Origin: an uncultured Prevotellaceae bacterium
GTDB taxonomy: Bacteria > Bacteroidota > Bacteroidia > Bacteroidales > Bacteroidaceae
Assembly: GCA_902797505.1 (NCBI GenBank)
Contig: CADBSW010000155.1
Coordinates: 1 to 32,194, forward strand
Direction of reading: 5' to 3'
DNA: 32,194 nucleotides
Notes under the pieces: generated by a model
Seen by the model: only the letters and a program-made list of their open reading frames with translations
The model's database searches: none
What the model was told of the DNA's origin: nothing
Program-made: the position numbers and the translations under genes
In this document: piece after piece, positions 8,431-17,003 of the stretch
How the letters are laid out: each line of letters opens with the position of its first letter
Position numbering within the stretch: the first letter of the stretch is position 1

Positions 8431-9624
8431 TTATTTCTTGATGTCTCTAAGTCTCAGCAATGCCTCCAGATAGTAATAGTCGGCATAGATGATGCTGGCG
8501 TCGATCTCTGAGCCGGCAGGGTGATGACCGGTGGAGTGCATGAGGAAAGACACGTTCTTCTCACGACTCTGGTACTTCTCACTGCTGAGATCAGTCAACA
8601 TCCTTACCGCATCCTCATAATACGCCTTTCCTTTTTCTTTGTCAACATACTGACTGAGTTCCAGCAAGGCACTGGCTACGACGCAGGCTGCAGAGGCATC
8701 CTTGGGGGCTTCCACGCCTCGGGGGTCATCCATATCCCACAGAGGTACCCAGTCATCGCTCGTCTCCTGGAGGCGTTTCAGATAGATATCCGTCACCTTC
8801 TGCGCAAAGTCGAGGAAACGCTGTTCGTGGGTAAAGCGGTAAACCATCGTATATCCGTAGATGGCCCACGACTGTCCGCGTGCCCACATCGAAGAGTCGG
8901 CATATCCCTGGTGGGTGACTCCCTTGATAAACTCACCGGTCAGTGTGTCATAGACAGCCACGTGATAGCAAGAGCCGTCTTCCCGGAAATGGTATCTCAT
9001 CGTGGTGTCGGCATGATGAATGGCGATATCCTTGAGTTGTTTGTTGCTGCCGTTCTCAGCTGCCCAGAAAAGTAATTCCAGATTGATCATGTTGTCCATG
9101 ATGGTATTATGACCACCATAGTCTTTCACATGGCGTGGCCAACTGAGGATTGTTCCCACCTTATTATTATATAGGGTGGCCAACGTATCAGCGGCATTCA
9201 GGATGATCTGTTTGTATTCTTCACTGCCGGTCTGCTCATATCCCTTCAGGAATGAGGTGATCACCAGGAAGCCAAGGTCATGATCATAGGCAGGTTTGCT
9301 ACCTAAGAAGGATAGCACATCGGTATATCCTTCGGCTGCCTTGCGCACTTTCTCATCTTTTGTCACGCTATAGTCCATCCACAGGATGCCGGGCCAGAAG
9401 CCTGAGCACCACTCTTCGGCACATGCCTTCCTGCAATTCCATGCCGTATCTCCGCTCAGGATATTACGGGGCTCCATGGAGAAATCACTGTCTTGTAAGG
9501 CAGCGAGTGCCCTGTTAACTTGTTGTTCGCAATAGTCGAGTTGCTGTTCTGTGTCAAGCGTGGGCACTTGTTGTCCGCATGCAAACAGACAGCAGAGAAT
9601 CATACACACATATATCTTCTTCAT
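8431..9624 (-). CDS. Glycoside hydrolase family 88 unsaturated uronyl hydrolase, lipoprotein
   Basis: GH88 enzymes remove the 4,5-unsaturated uronic acid that a polysaccharide lyase leaves at the non-reducing end of an oligosaccharide, by hydrating the double bond. This protein has 397 residues with a lipoprotein signal (MKKIYVCMILCCLFAC; lipid-bearing Cys16), so it should sit in the periplasm or at the outer membrane. Two aspartates, D116 in YDHDLGF and D177 in TIMDNMINL, are 61 residues apart, the same spacing as the catalytic D88 and D149 of the Bacillus enzyme (from memory). HQGYADSSMWARGQSW near 250 is the family substrate-binding stretch. The start is the ATG at 9622-9624, which gives a proper signal peptide; the longer reading adds a charged leader. 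It diverges from the lyase-containing operon, consistent with acting on its products. Confidence 0.92.
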   Translation of the reverse strand: MKKIYVCMILCCLFACGQQVPTLDTEQQLDYCEQQVNRALAALQDSDFSMEPRNILSGDTAWNCRKACAEEWCSGFWPGILWMDYSVTKDEKVRKAAEGYTDVLSFLGSKPAYDHDLGFLVITSFLKGYEQTGSEEYKQIILNAADTLATLYNNKVGTILSWPRHVKDYGGHNTIMDNMINLELLFWAAENGSNKQLKDIAIHHADTTMRYHFREDGSCYHVAVYDTLTGEFIKGVTHQGYADSSMWARGQSWAIYGYTMVYRFTHEQRFLDFAQKVTDIYLKRLQETSDDWVPLWDMDDPRGVEAPKDASAACVVASALLELSQYVDKEKGKAYYEDAVRMLTDLSSEKYQSREKNVSFLMHSTGHHPAGSEIDASIIYADYYYLEALLRLRDIKK

Positions 9625-9671
9625 ATGTCTTTTTTTATCTATACGTATCGCCATGATTATTTACTCAAAGA

Positions 9672-9703
9672 TTTGTGACTTAAAAAATATTTAAGTAAAT
9701 TCG
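9672..9703 (+). promoter_or_regulatory. Promoter and possible operator of the polysaccharide operon
   Basis: TTTG at 9672-9675, a 20-base spacer and TAAATTCG at 9696-9703 match the Bacteroidota promoter at all but one base of the conserved positions. Within the spacer lies a perfect inverted repeat, ACTTAAA (9678-9684) and TTTAAGT (9690-9696), which touches the -7 box. A regulator bound there could also affect the divergent GH88 gene. Confidence 0.55.
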
Positions 9704-9739
9704 CAGAGACGTTCGTATAAATGAAAATTTTTGTCCAGA

Positions 9740-12085
9740 ATGAAAAGAATCATATTTTTATTTTCGTTTTTTATCGTTGTGATAAGCAATATCACGGCTC
9801 AGTCAGATTATAAGATGGCGGGACCTTATGAGGTGGTGGCTCGTGATGGGGTATACCGACAGTCGAAGGGTGGCAGTGAACGTGATATGTGGACTGCCTG
9901 GCAGTGTGCGCAAAAAGGACAGCATGCCAAGGCATTGGAGATTATTAATGCTTATGCCAATACCCTTCAGCGTTTCGACGGGCATGACGCACCCCTCTGT
10001 TCCATTCAGGCTTACTGGTTGGTAAGAGCCATGATTCTCATGAAGAATGCGCAGACACTTGCCTGGAAGGATATGATCCGCAGGGCGATGCTGCCCGTGA
10101 TGGAGAAGTTTGAGGCAGACAGTCCGTATGCCAATGGCAACTGGGGTGCTATCGTCAACCGGCTTCGCATGGCCTGTGGCATCTTCCTTGAAGACAGTGT
10201 GCTTTATCACCATGCTATTGATTATTTCTTACATGCCAATGATAATGGTGCATTACCCAAATATGTCGGTGAAAGCGGACAATGTCAGGAGACCGGTCGT
10301 GACCAAGGACATGCACAGTTGGGATTGGGAGCCTTGTGTGAGACCTGCGAGATGGCATGGTCGCAGGGTGATGATCTGTGGGGGGCGCTTGACAACCGTC
10401 TGCTCAAGGGCATGGAATATACTGCCAAGTATAACCTGGGTTATGAGGTGCCTTTTAAGACATGGACAGACTGCACCGGTCTTTATAATGACTGGACAGA
10501 GCCCGGTGAGATGGGGCGTGGGCGTATCCGTTGTATCTACGAACTGCCCTATAACCACTATGTGAAACGCAAGGGAATGAAGATGCCTTACACGAAAAAG
10601 GTGCTCGAACTGCAGAAAAAAGCCGAGAAACGTGGAGAGATAACCATTAATCCAGAGGCAAACCAGTTTACTGTGAAGGGGGTGAAAGAGGGTGCCAAAC
10701 TGCATCAGGTCTTTACTTATCCTGCTCCTATAGGTGCACCGCTGAAACATGATTACGATGTCTTTATCCAACCCCGTGGCCAAAAGGAATGGACGAAGAT
10801 AGACACCTATATGGCTAAGGTGAATGCTCCGATAGGTGACAACAAACATCAGCGTTCTGAGATCTCCTATGCCTTCTTCGACTTCACGGGCGATGTGTTT
10901 GTACGTGTGGTCTGCAAGAACAAGAAATACAAGACTGCTCGCATCCGTCCGGATTACCGGGGCACGATAGCGCAGGTAGAGAACGACTCTGTCGTTAAGT
11001 TCCTGCTCTTCCAACCGGAGAATGTCAGTGTGGAGTTTGACGGAAACATCACCGATAACCTTCTGCTCTTTACCTCTAAGCCACCTGTCTCGAAAGAAGA
11101 GGCCGAACAACAGGCGAAGAAAGAAAAGCGTAACTTCGTGTATTTTGCCCCTGGATACTATGCGGAAAAGACGATCGCTGTGCCCTCCAACACAACGGTG
11201 TACCTTGCCGGCGGCAGTTATTTCACAGGTACATTTACTATTGAGGATGCTCAGAACGTCAGTATCTTAGGACGAGGTGTTGCCCGTCCTGCCGATGGAT
11301 ATGAGGGTTGTCATGTGCACCGTAGTAAGAACATATTGATTGATGGCATGATCCTGAATACCTGTCCGATAGGTGAGTCGGATGGTGTCACCCTGCATGA
11401 TGTGCGCAGTATCTCCCATCCCCAGTGGGGTGACGGACTGAATGTCTTTGCATCATCTAATGTGCTCTATGACCGTGTCTTCTGTCGAAATAGTGACGAC
11501 TGTACAACGGTCTATGCTACCCGCAAGGGTTTTACTGGGTCGGCAAAGAATATACGAATGACGAACTCCACCCTATGGGCGGATGTGGCGCATCCTATCA
11601 TGATTGGATTACATGGAAATCCTGAAGTGGGCGACAGTATCGTCAATCTGAAGTATGACAATATCGATATCATCTGTCAGAGTGAACCGCAGGTGGAGTA
11701 TCAGGGATGTATGACCATCAACTGCGGTGATAACAACTATGTGAAGGATGTCGTATTTGATAATATCCGTGTAGAGCAGATCCATCAGGGTAGTCTGTTA
11801 CAGGTGAGGGTCGGTTGGAACAGCAAGTATTGTACAGCTCCCGGAGGTGGTATAGAGAATGTCGTCTTCCGTCATATCCGTTATAATGGGGCCCAACCAT
11901 ATATGTCGGTCATCACCGGTTATGATCAACAGCATCAGGTGAAGAATGTCACTTTCGAAGGACTGAAGATCAATGGAAAGGTGATCTATGATGATATGCC
12001 GGGCAAACCTAAGTGGTATGCCACCAGCGATTATGTACCGATGTTCGTGGGTTCACATGTTGAAAATCTGAAATTCAAGAGATAA
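9740..12085 (+). CDS. Two-domain polysaccharide enzyme: alginate-lyase-like toroid plus GH28-like beta-helix
   Basis: The 781-residue protein has a signal peptide (MKRIIFLFSFFIVVISNITAQ). Residues about 60-310 resemble the (alpha/alpha) toroid of alginate-lyase-like families (PL5/PL38 type): ANGNWGAIVNRL near 133 and TGRDQGHAQLGLGALCE near 186 with a candidate catalytic histidine. After a linking beta-sheet region (about 315-450), residues about 460-780 form a right-handed beta-helix of the pectate-lyase/GH28/GH49 kind, opening with YFAPGYYAEKTIAVPSNTTV and containing WGDGLNVFASSNV, NSDDCTTVY and HPIMIGLHG, which match the paired aspartates and glycine-histidine region of GH28. The start is the ATG at 9740; the earlier TTG is less likely. 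Its stop overlaps the next ATG by one base. A uronic-acid polymer is the likely substrate; which one is unknown, and whether both domains are active is not shown. Confidence 0.8.
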   Translation: MKRIIFLFSFFIVVISNITAQSDYKMAGPYEVVARDGVYRQSKGGSERDMWTAWQCAQKGQHAKALEIINAYANTLQRFDGHDAPLCSIQAYWLVRAMILMKNAQTLAWKDMIRRAMLPVMEKFEADSPYANGNWGAIVNRLRMACGIFLEDSVLYHHAIDYFLHANDNGALPKYVGESGQCQETGRDQGHAQLGLGALCETCEMAWSQGDDLWGALDNRLLKGMEYTAKYNLGYEVPFKTWTDCTGLYNDWTEPGEMGRGRIRCIYELPYNHYVKRKGMKMPYTKKVLELQKKAEKRGEITINPEANQFTVKGVKEGAKLHQVFTYPAPIGAPLKHDYDVFIQPRGQKEWTKIDTYMAKVNAPIGDNKHQRSEISYAFFDFTGDVFVRVVCKNKKYKTARIRPDYRGTIAQVENDSVVKFLLFQPENVSVEFDGNITDNLLLFTSKPPVSKEEAEQQAKKEKRNFVYFAPGYYAEKTIAVPSNTTVYLAGGSYFTGTFTIEDAQNVSILGRGVARPADGYEGCHVHRSKNILIDGMILNTCPIGESDGVTLHDVRSISHPQWGDGLNVFASSNVLYDRVFCRNSDDCTTVYATRKGFTGSAKNIRMTNSTLWADVAHPIMIGLHGNPEVGDSIVNLKYDNIDIICQSEPQVEYQGCMTINCGDNNYVKDVVFDNIRVEQIHQGSLLQVRVGWNSKYCTAPGGGIENVVFRHIRYNGAQPYMSVITGYDQQHQVKNVTFEGLKINGKVIYDDMPGKPKWYATSDYVPMFVGSHVENLKFKR

Positions 12086-13956
12086 TGAGAAAAGTACTCT
12101 TATTTATTGCATTATTCCCGCTGCTGGCATTGGCACAGCAGTTGTCATCACCCGATGGCAAGTATTCTGTTGCCATTGACGGAATGACTTATCATGTCAC
12201 CTATAATCATAAGGTGATTGTAGAGAAGAGCCGCTTAGGCGTGGATATAGACAACCGTTTGTTTGAATCGGCTCTTGCCGTTCCTCGTGGAGAAAACAAT
12301 GACTGGTGCAGCGATTTGGAATTGAAGAAAGTGGAGCATTCTTCGGCAGATACGACATGGACACCTCTCTATGGTGAGAATGCTCGCATACGTGACCGAT
12401 ATAACCAGATGACCCTTCATTATGAGAAAGGCAGCAATGGACAGGGTGTCGTATCAGAGGGTTATGACAAACGGAAATATTACGCGATGGATATCATCGT
12501 ACGTGCCTATAACGAAGGTATCGCTTTCCGTTATCATTTCCCGGAGACTGCCAACAGCCTGTTCCTGCATATCAAGGGCGAACAGACGTCATTTGCCTTC
12601 CCGGAGGGAACACAGGCATGGTATGAGGAGTGGGCGCAGGGACCTTATGACAAACGCCCGTTGAAGGGAGAATGGTTTGAGAGTGAGCGGCCCTTGTTAC
12701 TGCAACTGCCCGGTGGGACATACGTGGCTCTCTTAGAGGCTGCCATGAAAGACTATGCCCGCGGGAAGTTCCGACTGAAGAGGGATAACGAGTTGCAGGT
12801 GGCTATGTACGACTGTGCTGATATCATCTCCCCCTATGACACCCCTTGGCGTGTGATCATGGCTGCGGAGCGCCCCGTCGATCTGATCAACAACAAAGAA
12901 ATCATCCTTAACCTGAATGCACCTTGTGCCTTGACTGATACGAAGTTTATCAAGCCTGGCAAAGCCTTTCGTTCTGGTAAACTGACAAAGGAAGGTATCT
13001 TCAATAGCATTGATTATTGTAACCAGTTTGGTTTCGATTATGTAGAGTTAGATGCCGGTTGGTATGGTCCGGAAGGTAAGGTGTCCAGTGATGCCCGCAA
13101 GGTGATAGAGACGCGCGACTTCACGATGCCAGAGGTGTGCGCCTATGCCAAGTCAAAAGGTATCGGTGTATGGGTGTATGTCAACCAACGTGCCCTTTAC
13201 CGTCAGTTGGATGAGTTGTTACCTCTCTATAAGCAATGGGGGATCAGTGGTATCAAGTTTGGTTTTGTGCAGATAGGCAATCAGCAGTGGTCCACTTGGC
13301 TACATCATGCTGTCGCCAAATGTGCTGAGTACGGAATTATGGTGGATATCCACGATGAATACCGTCCTACAGGACTTTCACGTACCTATCCCAACTTGTT
13401 GACACAAGAGGGTATCCGTGGTAATGAAGAGATGCCCGATGCCGACCATAACACCTTATTGCCCTTTACCCGTTATCTCTGTGGTCCGGCTGACTATACA
13501 CTCTGTTATTTTAATAGTCGTGTCAAGAACACCAAGGGACATCAGTTGGCGATGGCCGCTGTGTATTACAGTCCGCTGCAGTTCTACCTCTGGTATGACA
13601 ATCCCTTCGTTGATCAGGGAGAGGCTGAGTTGAAATACTGGAAAGACTGTCCCACGGTGTTTGATGAGAGTATCGCATTAGATGGAATCCCCGGAGAATA
13701 TATCATCCAAGCCCGTCGTTCAGGAAATGAATGGTTTGTGGGAGCCATGACCAATAACGAGGCACGCACAGTGATCATCCCTACTGATTTCCTGGATGAC
13801 GGCAAGTATATCGTGGAGATCTACAACGATGACCCGACGTTAGATACCCGGACGAAGGTATCTTCTAAAACCATTAAGATGAAGGCTGGTAACCCGATAA
13901 CCTTGCAACTTCAGCCACGTGGAGGCGCCGCCTTACATTTTACAGCAATCAGATGA
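12085..13956 (+). CDS. Glycoside hydrolase family 97
   Basis: GH97 enzymes are calcium-dependent alpha-glucosidases or alpha-galactosidases, usually periplasmic. The protein has 623 residues with a signal peptide (MRKVLLFIALFPLLALAQ), an N-terminal beta-sandwich (about 20-270), a central (beta/alpha)8 barrel (about 280-540; FDYVELDAGWYGPEG, WVYVNQRALYRQ) and a C-terminal beta domain. E425 in HDEYRPTG and E449 in EGIRGNEE are 24 residues apart, the spacing of the base E508 and acid E532 of the inverting enzyme SusB. The strand where retaining members carry an aspartate nucleophile reads IKFGF, with glycine G393. An inverting mechanism is therefore predicted from family knowledge recalled without alignment. 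It overlaps the next gene by four bases (ATGA). Confidence 0.92.
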   Translation: MRKVLLFIALFPLLALAQQLSSPDGKYSVAIDGMTYHVTYNHKVIVEKSRLGVDIDNRLFESALAVPRGENNDWCSDLELKKVEHSSADTTWTPLYGENARIRDRYNQMTLHYEKGSNGQGVVSEGYDKRKYYAMDIIVRAYNEGIAFRYHFPETANSLFLHIKGEQTSFAFPEGTQAWYEEWAQGPYDKRPLKGEWFESERPLLLQLPGGTYVALLEAAMKDYARGKFRLKRDNELQVAMYDCADIISPYDTPWRVIMAAERPVDLINNKEIILNLNAPCALTDTKFIKPGKAFRSGKLTKEGIFNSIDYCNQFGFDYVELDAGWYGPEGKVSSDARKVIETRDFTMPEVCAYAKSKGIGVWVYVNQRALYRQLDELLPLYKQWGISGIKFGFVQIGNQQWSTWLHHAVAKCAEYGIMVDIHDEYRPTGLSRTYPNLLTQEGIRGNEEMPDADHNTLLPFTRYLCGPADYTLCYFNSRVKNTKGHQLAMAAVYYSPLQFYLWYDNPFVDQGEAELKYWKDCPTVFDESIALDGIPGEYIIQARRSGNEWFVGAMTNNEARTVIIPTDFLDDGKYIVEIYNDDPTLDTRTKVSSKTIKMKAGNPITLQLQPRGGAALHFTAIR

Positions 13957-15197
13957 ATATGAAAAAGATATTACTTCTATCGATCATGACGTTCTTTCTT
14001 CTGACTCCAGCAGAGGAAACAGATGCGAAAACCATCAAGAAATACCCACGACAAAGCGTACGTTGGGATGATGTGACGGGTGAGGAGGGTATGCGTGCCT
14101 ATCTTCGCCTTCCACAAGGACAACAAAAGGTTAAAGCCCTGCTTTATTGTCATCAGAATATGACAGAGGAGGTGCTCTTTCGTAGTACATTGTTTACGCA
14201 TAAGATGGATTCCTTGGGCGTGGCGATGGCCTTCATCCAACAAGGTTCTCAGAACTGGGATGTCACCAAGGGGTGTCAGGAACGTTTTGAACAGATTATC
14301 AGGCATTTTGCTGAAGGCACAGGGCATCCGGAAATCTTAGATGCTCCGATTATCCCTTTCGGTCATTCGGCTCAGGCAACCTTCCCCTGGAACTTTGCCG
14401 CATGGAATCCGGAGCGCACACTGTGTATCATCTCCTATCATGGTGATGCACCCCGAACGAATCTCTGTGGCTATGGTCGGGAGAATATAGAGTGGGGGAG
14501 GACACGCAATATAGACTTCATCCCCGGACTGATGATAGAGGGAGAGTATGAGTGGTGGGAGGCCCGTGTGCGTCCGGCTCTTGCTTTCCGGATGATGTAT
14601 CCCGACAGTAGGATTTCTTTCCTCTGTGATGCGGGAAAAGGTCATTTCGATCTTTGTGAACAGACACAAGACTATATCGCGCGGTTCATTGCCAAGGCAT
14701 TAGATAATCCCCGTCCTCAGGGTGGATGCTACTATTCACGTTGGCAGGAGGATGGCACAGAGAGTCAGGATCCTCATGATCAGTTCTGGTATCAGGATGA
14801 CGAGATGGTTAGTCTCACAAAGGCACGATATGCGGAGACACGTGGAAAACAGATGCAGTATCTCTCTGCAAAGGTTAATGGTCAGCCGCTTGTCTACCAA
14901 GCTGATAAACATATTAAGATGAATGCCACTGTCACGGGTGGCGAGTTTACGGTAGAGCCATTCTTTACGGAAGAAGATCGCCATACTCCTGCAACAAAAC
15001 ATGCTGCAGTAAAACCGCGTGTCGTGGTGATCTCTGGTCCTGTCATCCAAACGGGGGAATATACTTTCCGGATAGATCCCGATTATTTCGGACAAGACCC
15101 CAAACGACTGTGGTCGGGTATCACCCTCTGTCTGGAGGCTGATGGCGATCATAGCTATAAATCGACTGTCCAAGAGATTAATATACAACTGAAATAA
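13953..15197 (+). CDS. Secreted alpha/beta-hydrolase, putative carbohydrate esterase
   Basis: The 414-residue protein has an N-terminal signal peptide (KKILLLSIMTFFLLTPAEETDA). The alpha/beta-hydrolase fold is suggested by LLYCHQNM (oxyanion strand), the nucleophile elbow PFGHSAQ with S139, and H231 in DAGKGHFDL as the likely catalytic histidine; the acid residue is uncertain, with EGEYEWWEAR as the candidate region. Residues after about 250 form a separate C-terminal part rich in strands. Being inside an operon of secreted glycan enzymes it most likely removes an acetyl, methyl or feruloyl group from the polymer, but the acyl group is not known. Two ATG codons are possible, at 13953 and 13959; the first overlaps the upstream stop and suggests translational coupling. 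Confidence 0.7.
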   Translation: MNMKKILLLSIMTFFLLTPAEETDAKTIKKYPRQSVRWDDVTGEEGMRAYLRLPQGQQKVKALLYCHQNMTEEVLFRSTLFTHKMDSLGVAMAFIQQGSQNWDVTKGCQERFEQIIRHFAEGTGHPEILDAPIIPFGHSAQATFPWNFAAWNPERTLCIISYHGDAPRTNLCGYGRENIEWGRTRNIDFIPGLMIEGEYEWWEARVRPALAFRMMYPDSRISFLCDAGKGHFDLCEQTQDYIARFIAKALDNPRPQGGCYYSRWQEDGTESQDPHDQFWYQDDEMVSLTKARYAETRGKQMQYLSAKVNGQPLVYQADKHIKMNATVTGGEFTVEPFFTEEDRHTPATKHAAVKPRVVVISGPVIQTGEYTFRIDPDYFGQDPKRLWSGITLCLEADGDHSYKSTVQEINIQLK

Positions 15198-15206
15198 ATA
15201 ACCTAA

Positions 15207-16955
15207 ATGAAAAAGATTCTTGTTCTCACCCTGTCCCTGTTCATGTCGGTGCAGCTGCTTGCACAAGCGACAGCCTTCCCCTTTGCCTTGAATGACGTGA
15301 AGCTGTTGCCCTCGCGCTTCCAAAGGAATATGCAGCGTGACTCCGCATGGATCGCCTCCATACCGGTAAAATCACTCCTGCATTCCTTCCGTAATACGGC
15401 AGGTGTATTCACAGAGAAGGAAGGAGGGTATATGACGATGCGTCATCTGGGAGGATGGGAGTCGTTAGACTGTGATTTGCGGGGACATATCACCGGTCAT
15501 CTGCTTTCTGCCATGGCCAATCTGCAGATGCGTGAGAAGGCCGACTCTCTGATACAGGGGTTGGCTGAGGTGCAGAGACAATATGGCACGGGTTATCTCT
15601 CCGCTTATGGTGAGGGATTGATCGACCGTAATATACAGGGGAAAAGTGTGTGGGCACCCTTCTACACCTTACATAAGATCCTACAGGGGCTTATCGATCA
15701 GTATAACCTCTGTCATAACGAGACAGCCTTGGAGATAGCCAAGGGTATGGGCGAATGGGCATATCATAAACTGCGGCCACTCTCAGAGGATACCCGTAGG
15801 CGGATGATCCGTAATGAGTTTGGTGGATTCAATGAGGCGATGTATAACCTCTATGCGATCACCAAGAATGAGCATCATCTGTGGGTAGCGCGATTCTTTT
15901 ATGATAACGACAAGATTGACCCATTGAAGCAGGGTAATCAGGATTTAGGCACCTATCATGCCAATACCTTTATCCCCAAACTGCTGGGAGAGTGCCGTAA
16001 CTATGAACTCTTTGGCCAGGAGGATAGTCGTGAGGCAGCCTCTTTGTTATTTAACACTCTGGTAAACGACCATGCCTTTGTGACGGGAGAGGTGTCCGAC
16101 AAAGAACACCTGTTTAAGCCAGAGACACAGAGTAAGCACCTGACTGGGTATGATGGAGAGAACTGTTGTACCTTCAATCTTTTGAAGTTAGCCGATAGAC
16201 TATTCTCCTATCATCCCGACAGTAAGGTGGCCGACTATTACGAGCGCGCTCTCTATAACCATATCCTTGGTCAGCAAGACACCCTGTCATCCATGGTCTG
16301 TTATTTCACGCCACTCATGACAGGAGCTTATCGTCTGTATTCTACCCGTGAAAGCAGTTTCTGGTGTTGTGTGGGATCCGGTTTCGAGAGTCATTCTAAA
16401 TATCAGTCGAGTATTTATTTCCATACTGACAAGATCCTTTATGTCAATCTGTTTATCCCTTCAGAAGTCAATTGGAATGGTACAGTCATTCGTCAGGAGA
16501 CCGCTTTCCCGGAAAGTAATACTACCGTTCTTACAGCTTCTTCGAAAACGGATATGAAGATACGTTATCCTTACTGGGCTACGTATATGACGATCAATGG
16601 CAGGAAAGTGAAACCTGCCGCTGATGGCTATGTGACCGTCAGGAATGTGAGGAAGCTCAAGGTAGAGTTCGGAATGTCATTGCGTGAGGTTGCTACAAAA
16701 GATGATCCCTCGCGTGTAGCCCTGATGGTTGGGCCGATAGTGCTTGGTGGTCGTTTGGCTGCGGTTCAGAATCCTTTCAGTGATCCAAAGAAATACAATG
16801 ACTACTACACCTTTGACTATGGTCAGCATCCCGATATACATCTGTATAAGGTAAAACCGTTGGGTGGCTTACGTTTCCAGAATACTGATGGTATTCTTAT
16901 CGAACCCCTTTACGATCTCCATCATTGCCGGTATGTAGTCTATTGGAAAAAATAA
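15207..16955 (+). CDS. Glycoside hydrolase family 127/146-type beta-L-arabinofuranosidase
   Basis: This family (DUF1680) releases beta-L-arabinofuranose using a zinc-bound cysteine as nucleophile. The protein has 582 residues and a signal peptide (MKKILVLTLSLFMSVQLLAQ). The (alpha/alpha)6 barrel spans about 35-430 with HLGGWESLDCDLRGHITGH and VWAPFYTLHKILQGL. The expected metal/catalytic set is present: E318 and C320 in YDGENCCTF and the pair C387-C388 in FWCCVGSGFESHSKY. A beta-sandwich follows. GH127 and the neighbouring GH146 cannot be separated by eye, so linkage specificity is open. It lies nine bases after the esterase gene. Its presence suggests the target polymer carries arabinose, for example a pectin or arabinogalactan side chain. 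Confidence 0.9.
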   Translation: MKKILVLTLSLFMSVQLLAQATAFPFALNDVKLLPSRFQRNMQRDSAWIASIPVKSLLHSFRNTAGVFTEKEGGYMTMRHLGGWESLDCDLRGHITGHLLSAMANLQMREKADSLIQGLAEVQRQYGTGYLSAYGEGLIDRNIQGKSVWAPFYTLHKILQGLIDQYNLCHNETALEIAKGMGEWAYHKLRPLSEDTRRRMIRNEFGGFNEAMYNLYAITKNEHHLWVARFFYDNDKIDPLKQGNQDLGTYHANTFIPKLLGECRNYELFGQEDSREAASLLFNTLVNDHAFVTGEVSDKEHLFKPETQSKHLTGYDGENCCTFNLLKLADRLFSYHPDSKVADYYERALYNHILGQQDTLSSMVCYFTPLMTGAYRLYSTRESSFWCCVGSGFESHSKYQSSIYFHTDKILYVNLFIPSEVNWNGTVIRQETAFPESNTTVLTASSKTDMKIRYPYWATYMTINGRKVKPAADGYVTVRNVRKLKVEFGMSLREVATKDDPSRVALMVGPIVLGGRLAAVQNPFSDPKKYNDYYTFDYGQHPDIHLYKVKPLGGLRFQNTDGILIEPLYDLHHCRYVVYWKK

Positions 16956-16964
16956 TTGCGTATC

Positions 16965-17003
16965 ATGTCTGTTGTAATCGTATATCATAAAAACAACAGA
17001 TAT
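16965..17003 (+). promoter_or_regulatory. Hairpin over the start of the MFS gene
   Basis: ATGTCTGTTGT at 16965-16975 pairs with ACAACAGATAT at 16993-17003 at 10 of 11 positions, with a 17-base loop. The right arm runs into the start codon at 17002-17004, so the folded mRNA would mask translation initiation. The loop is long, so stability is uncertain. No T-run follows, so it is not a terminator. Confidence 0.4.

Noticed and set aside
10253..11110. 285-residue minus-strand frame inside the lyase-fusion gene
   Set aside because: It is antisense to a well-supported gene, and its composition is that of a shadow frame.
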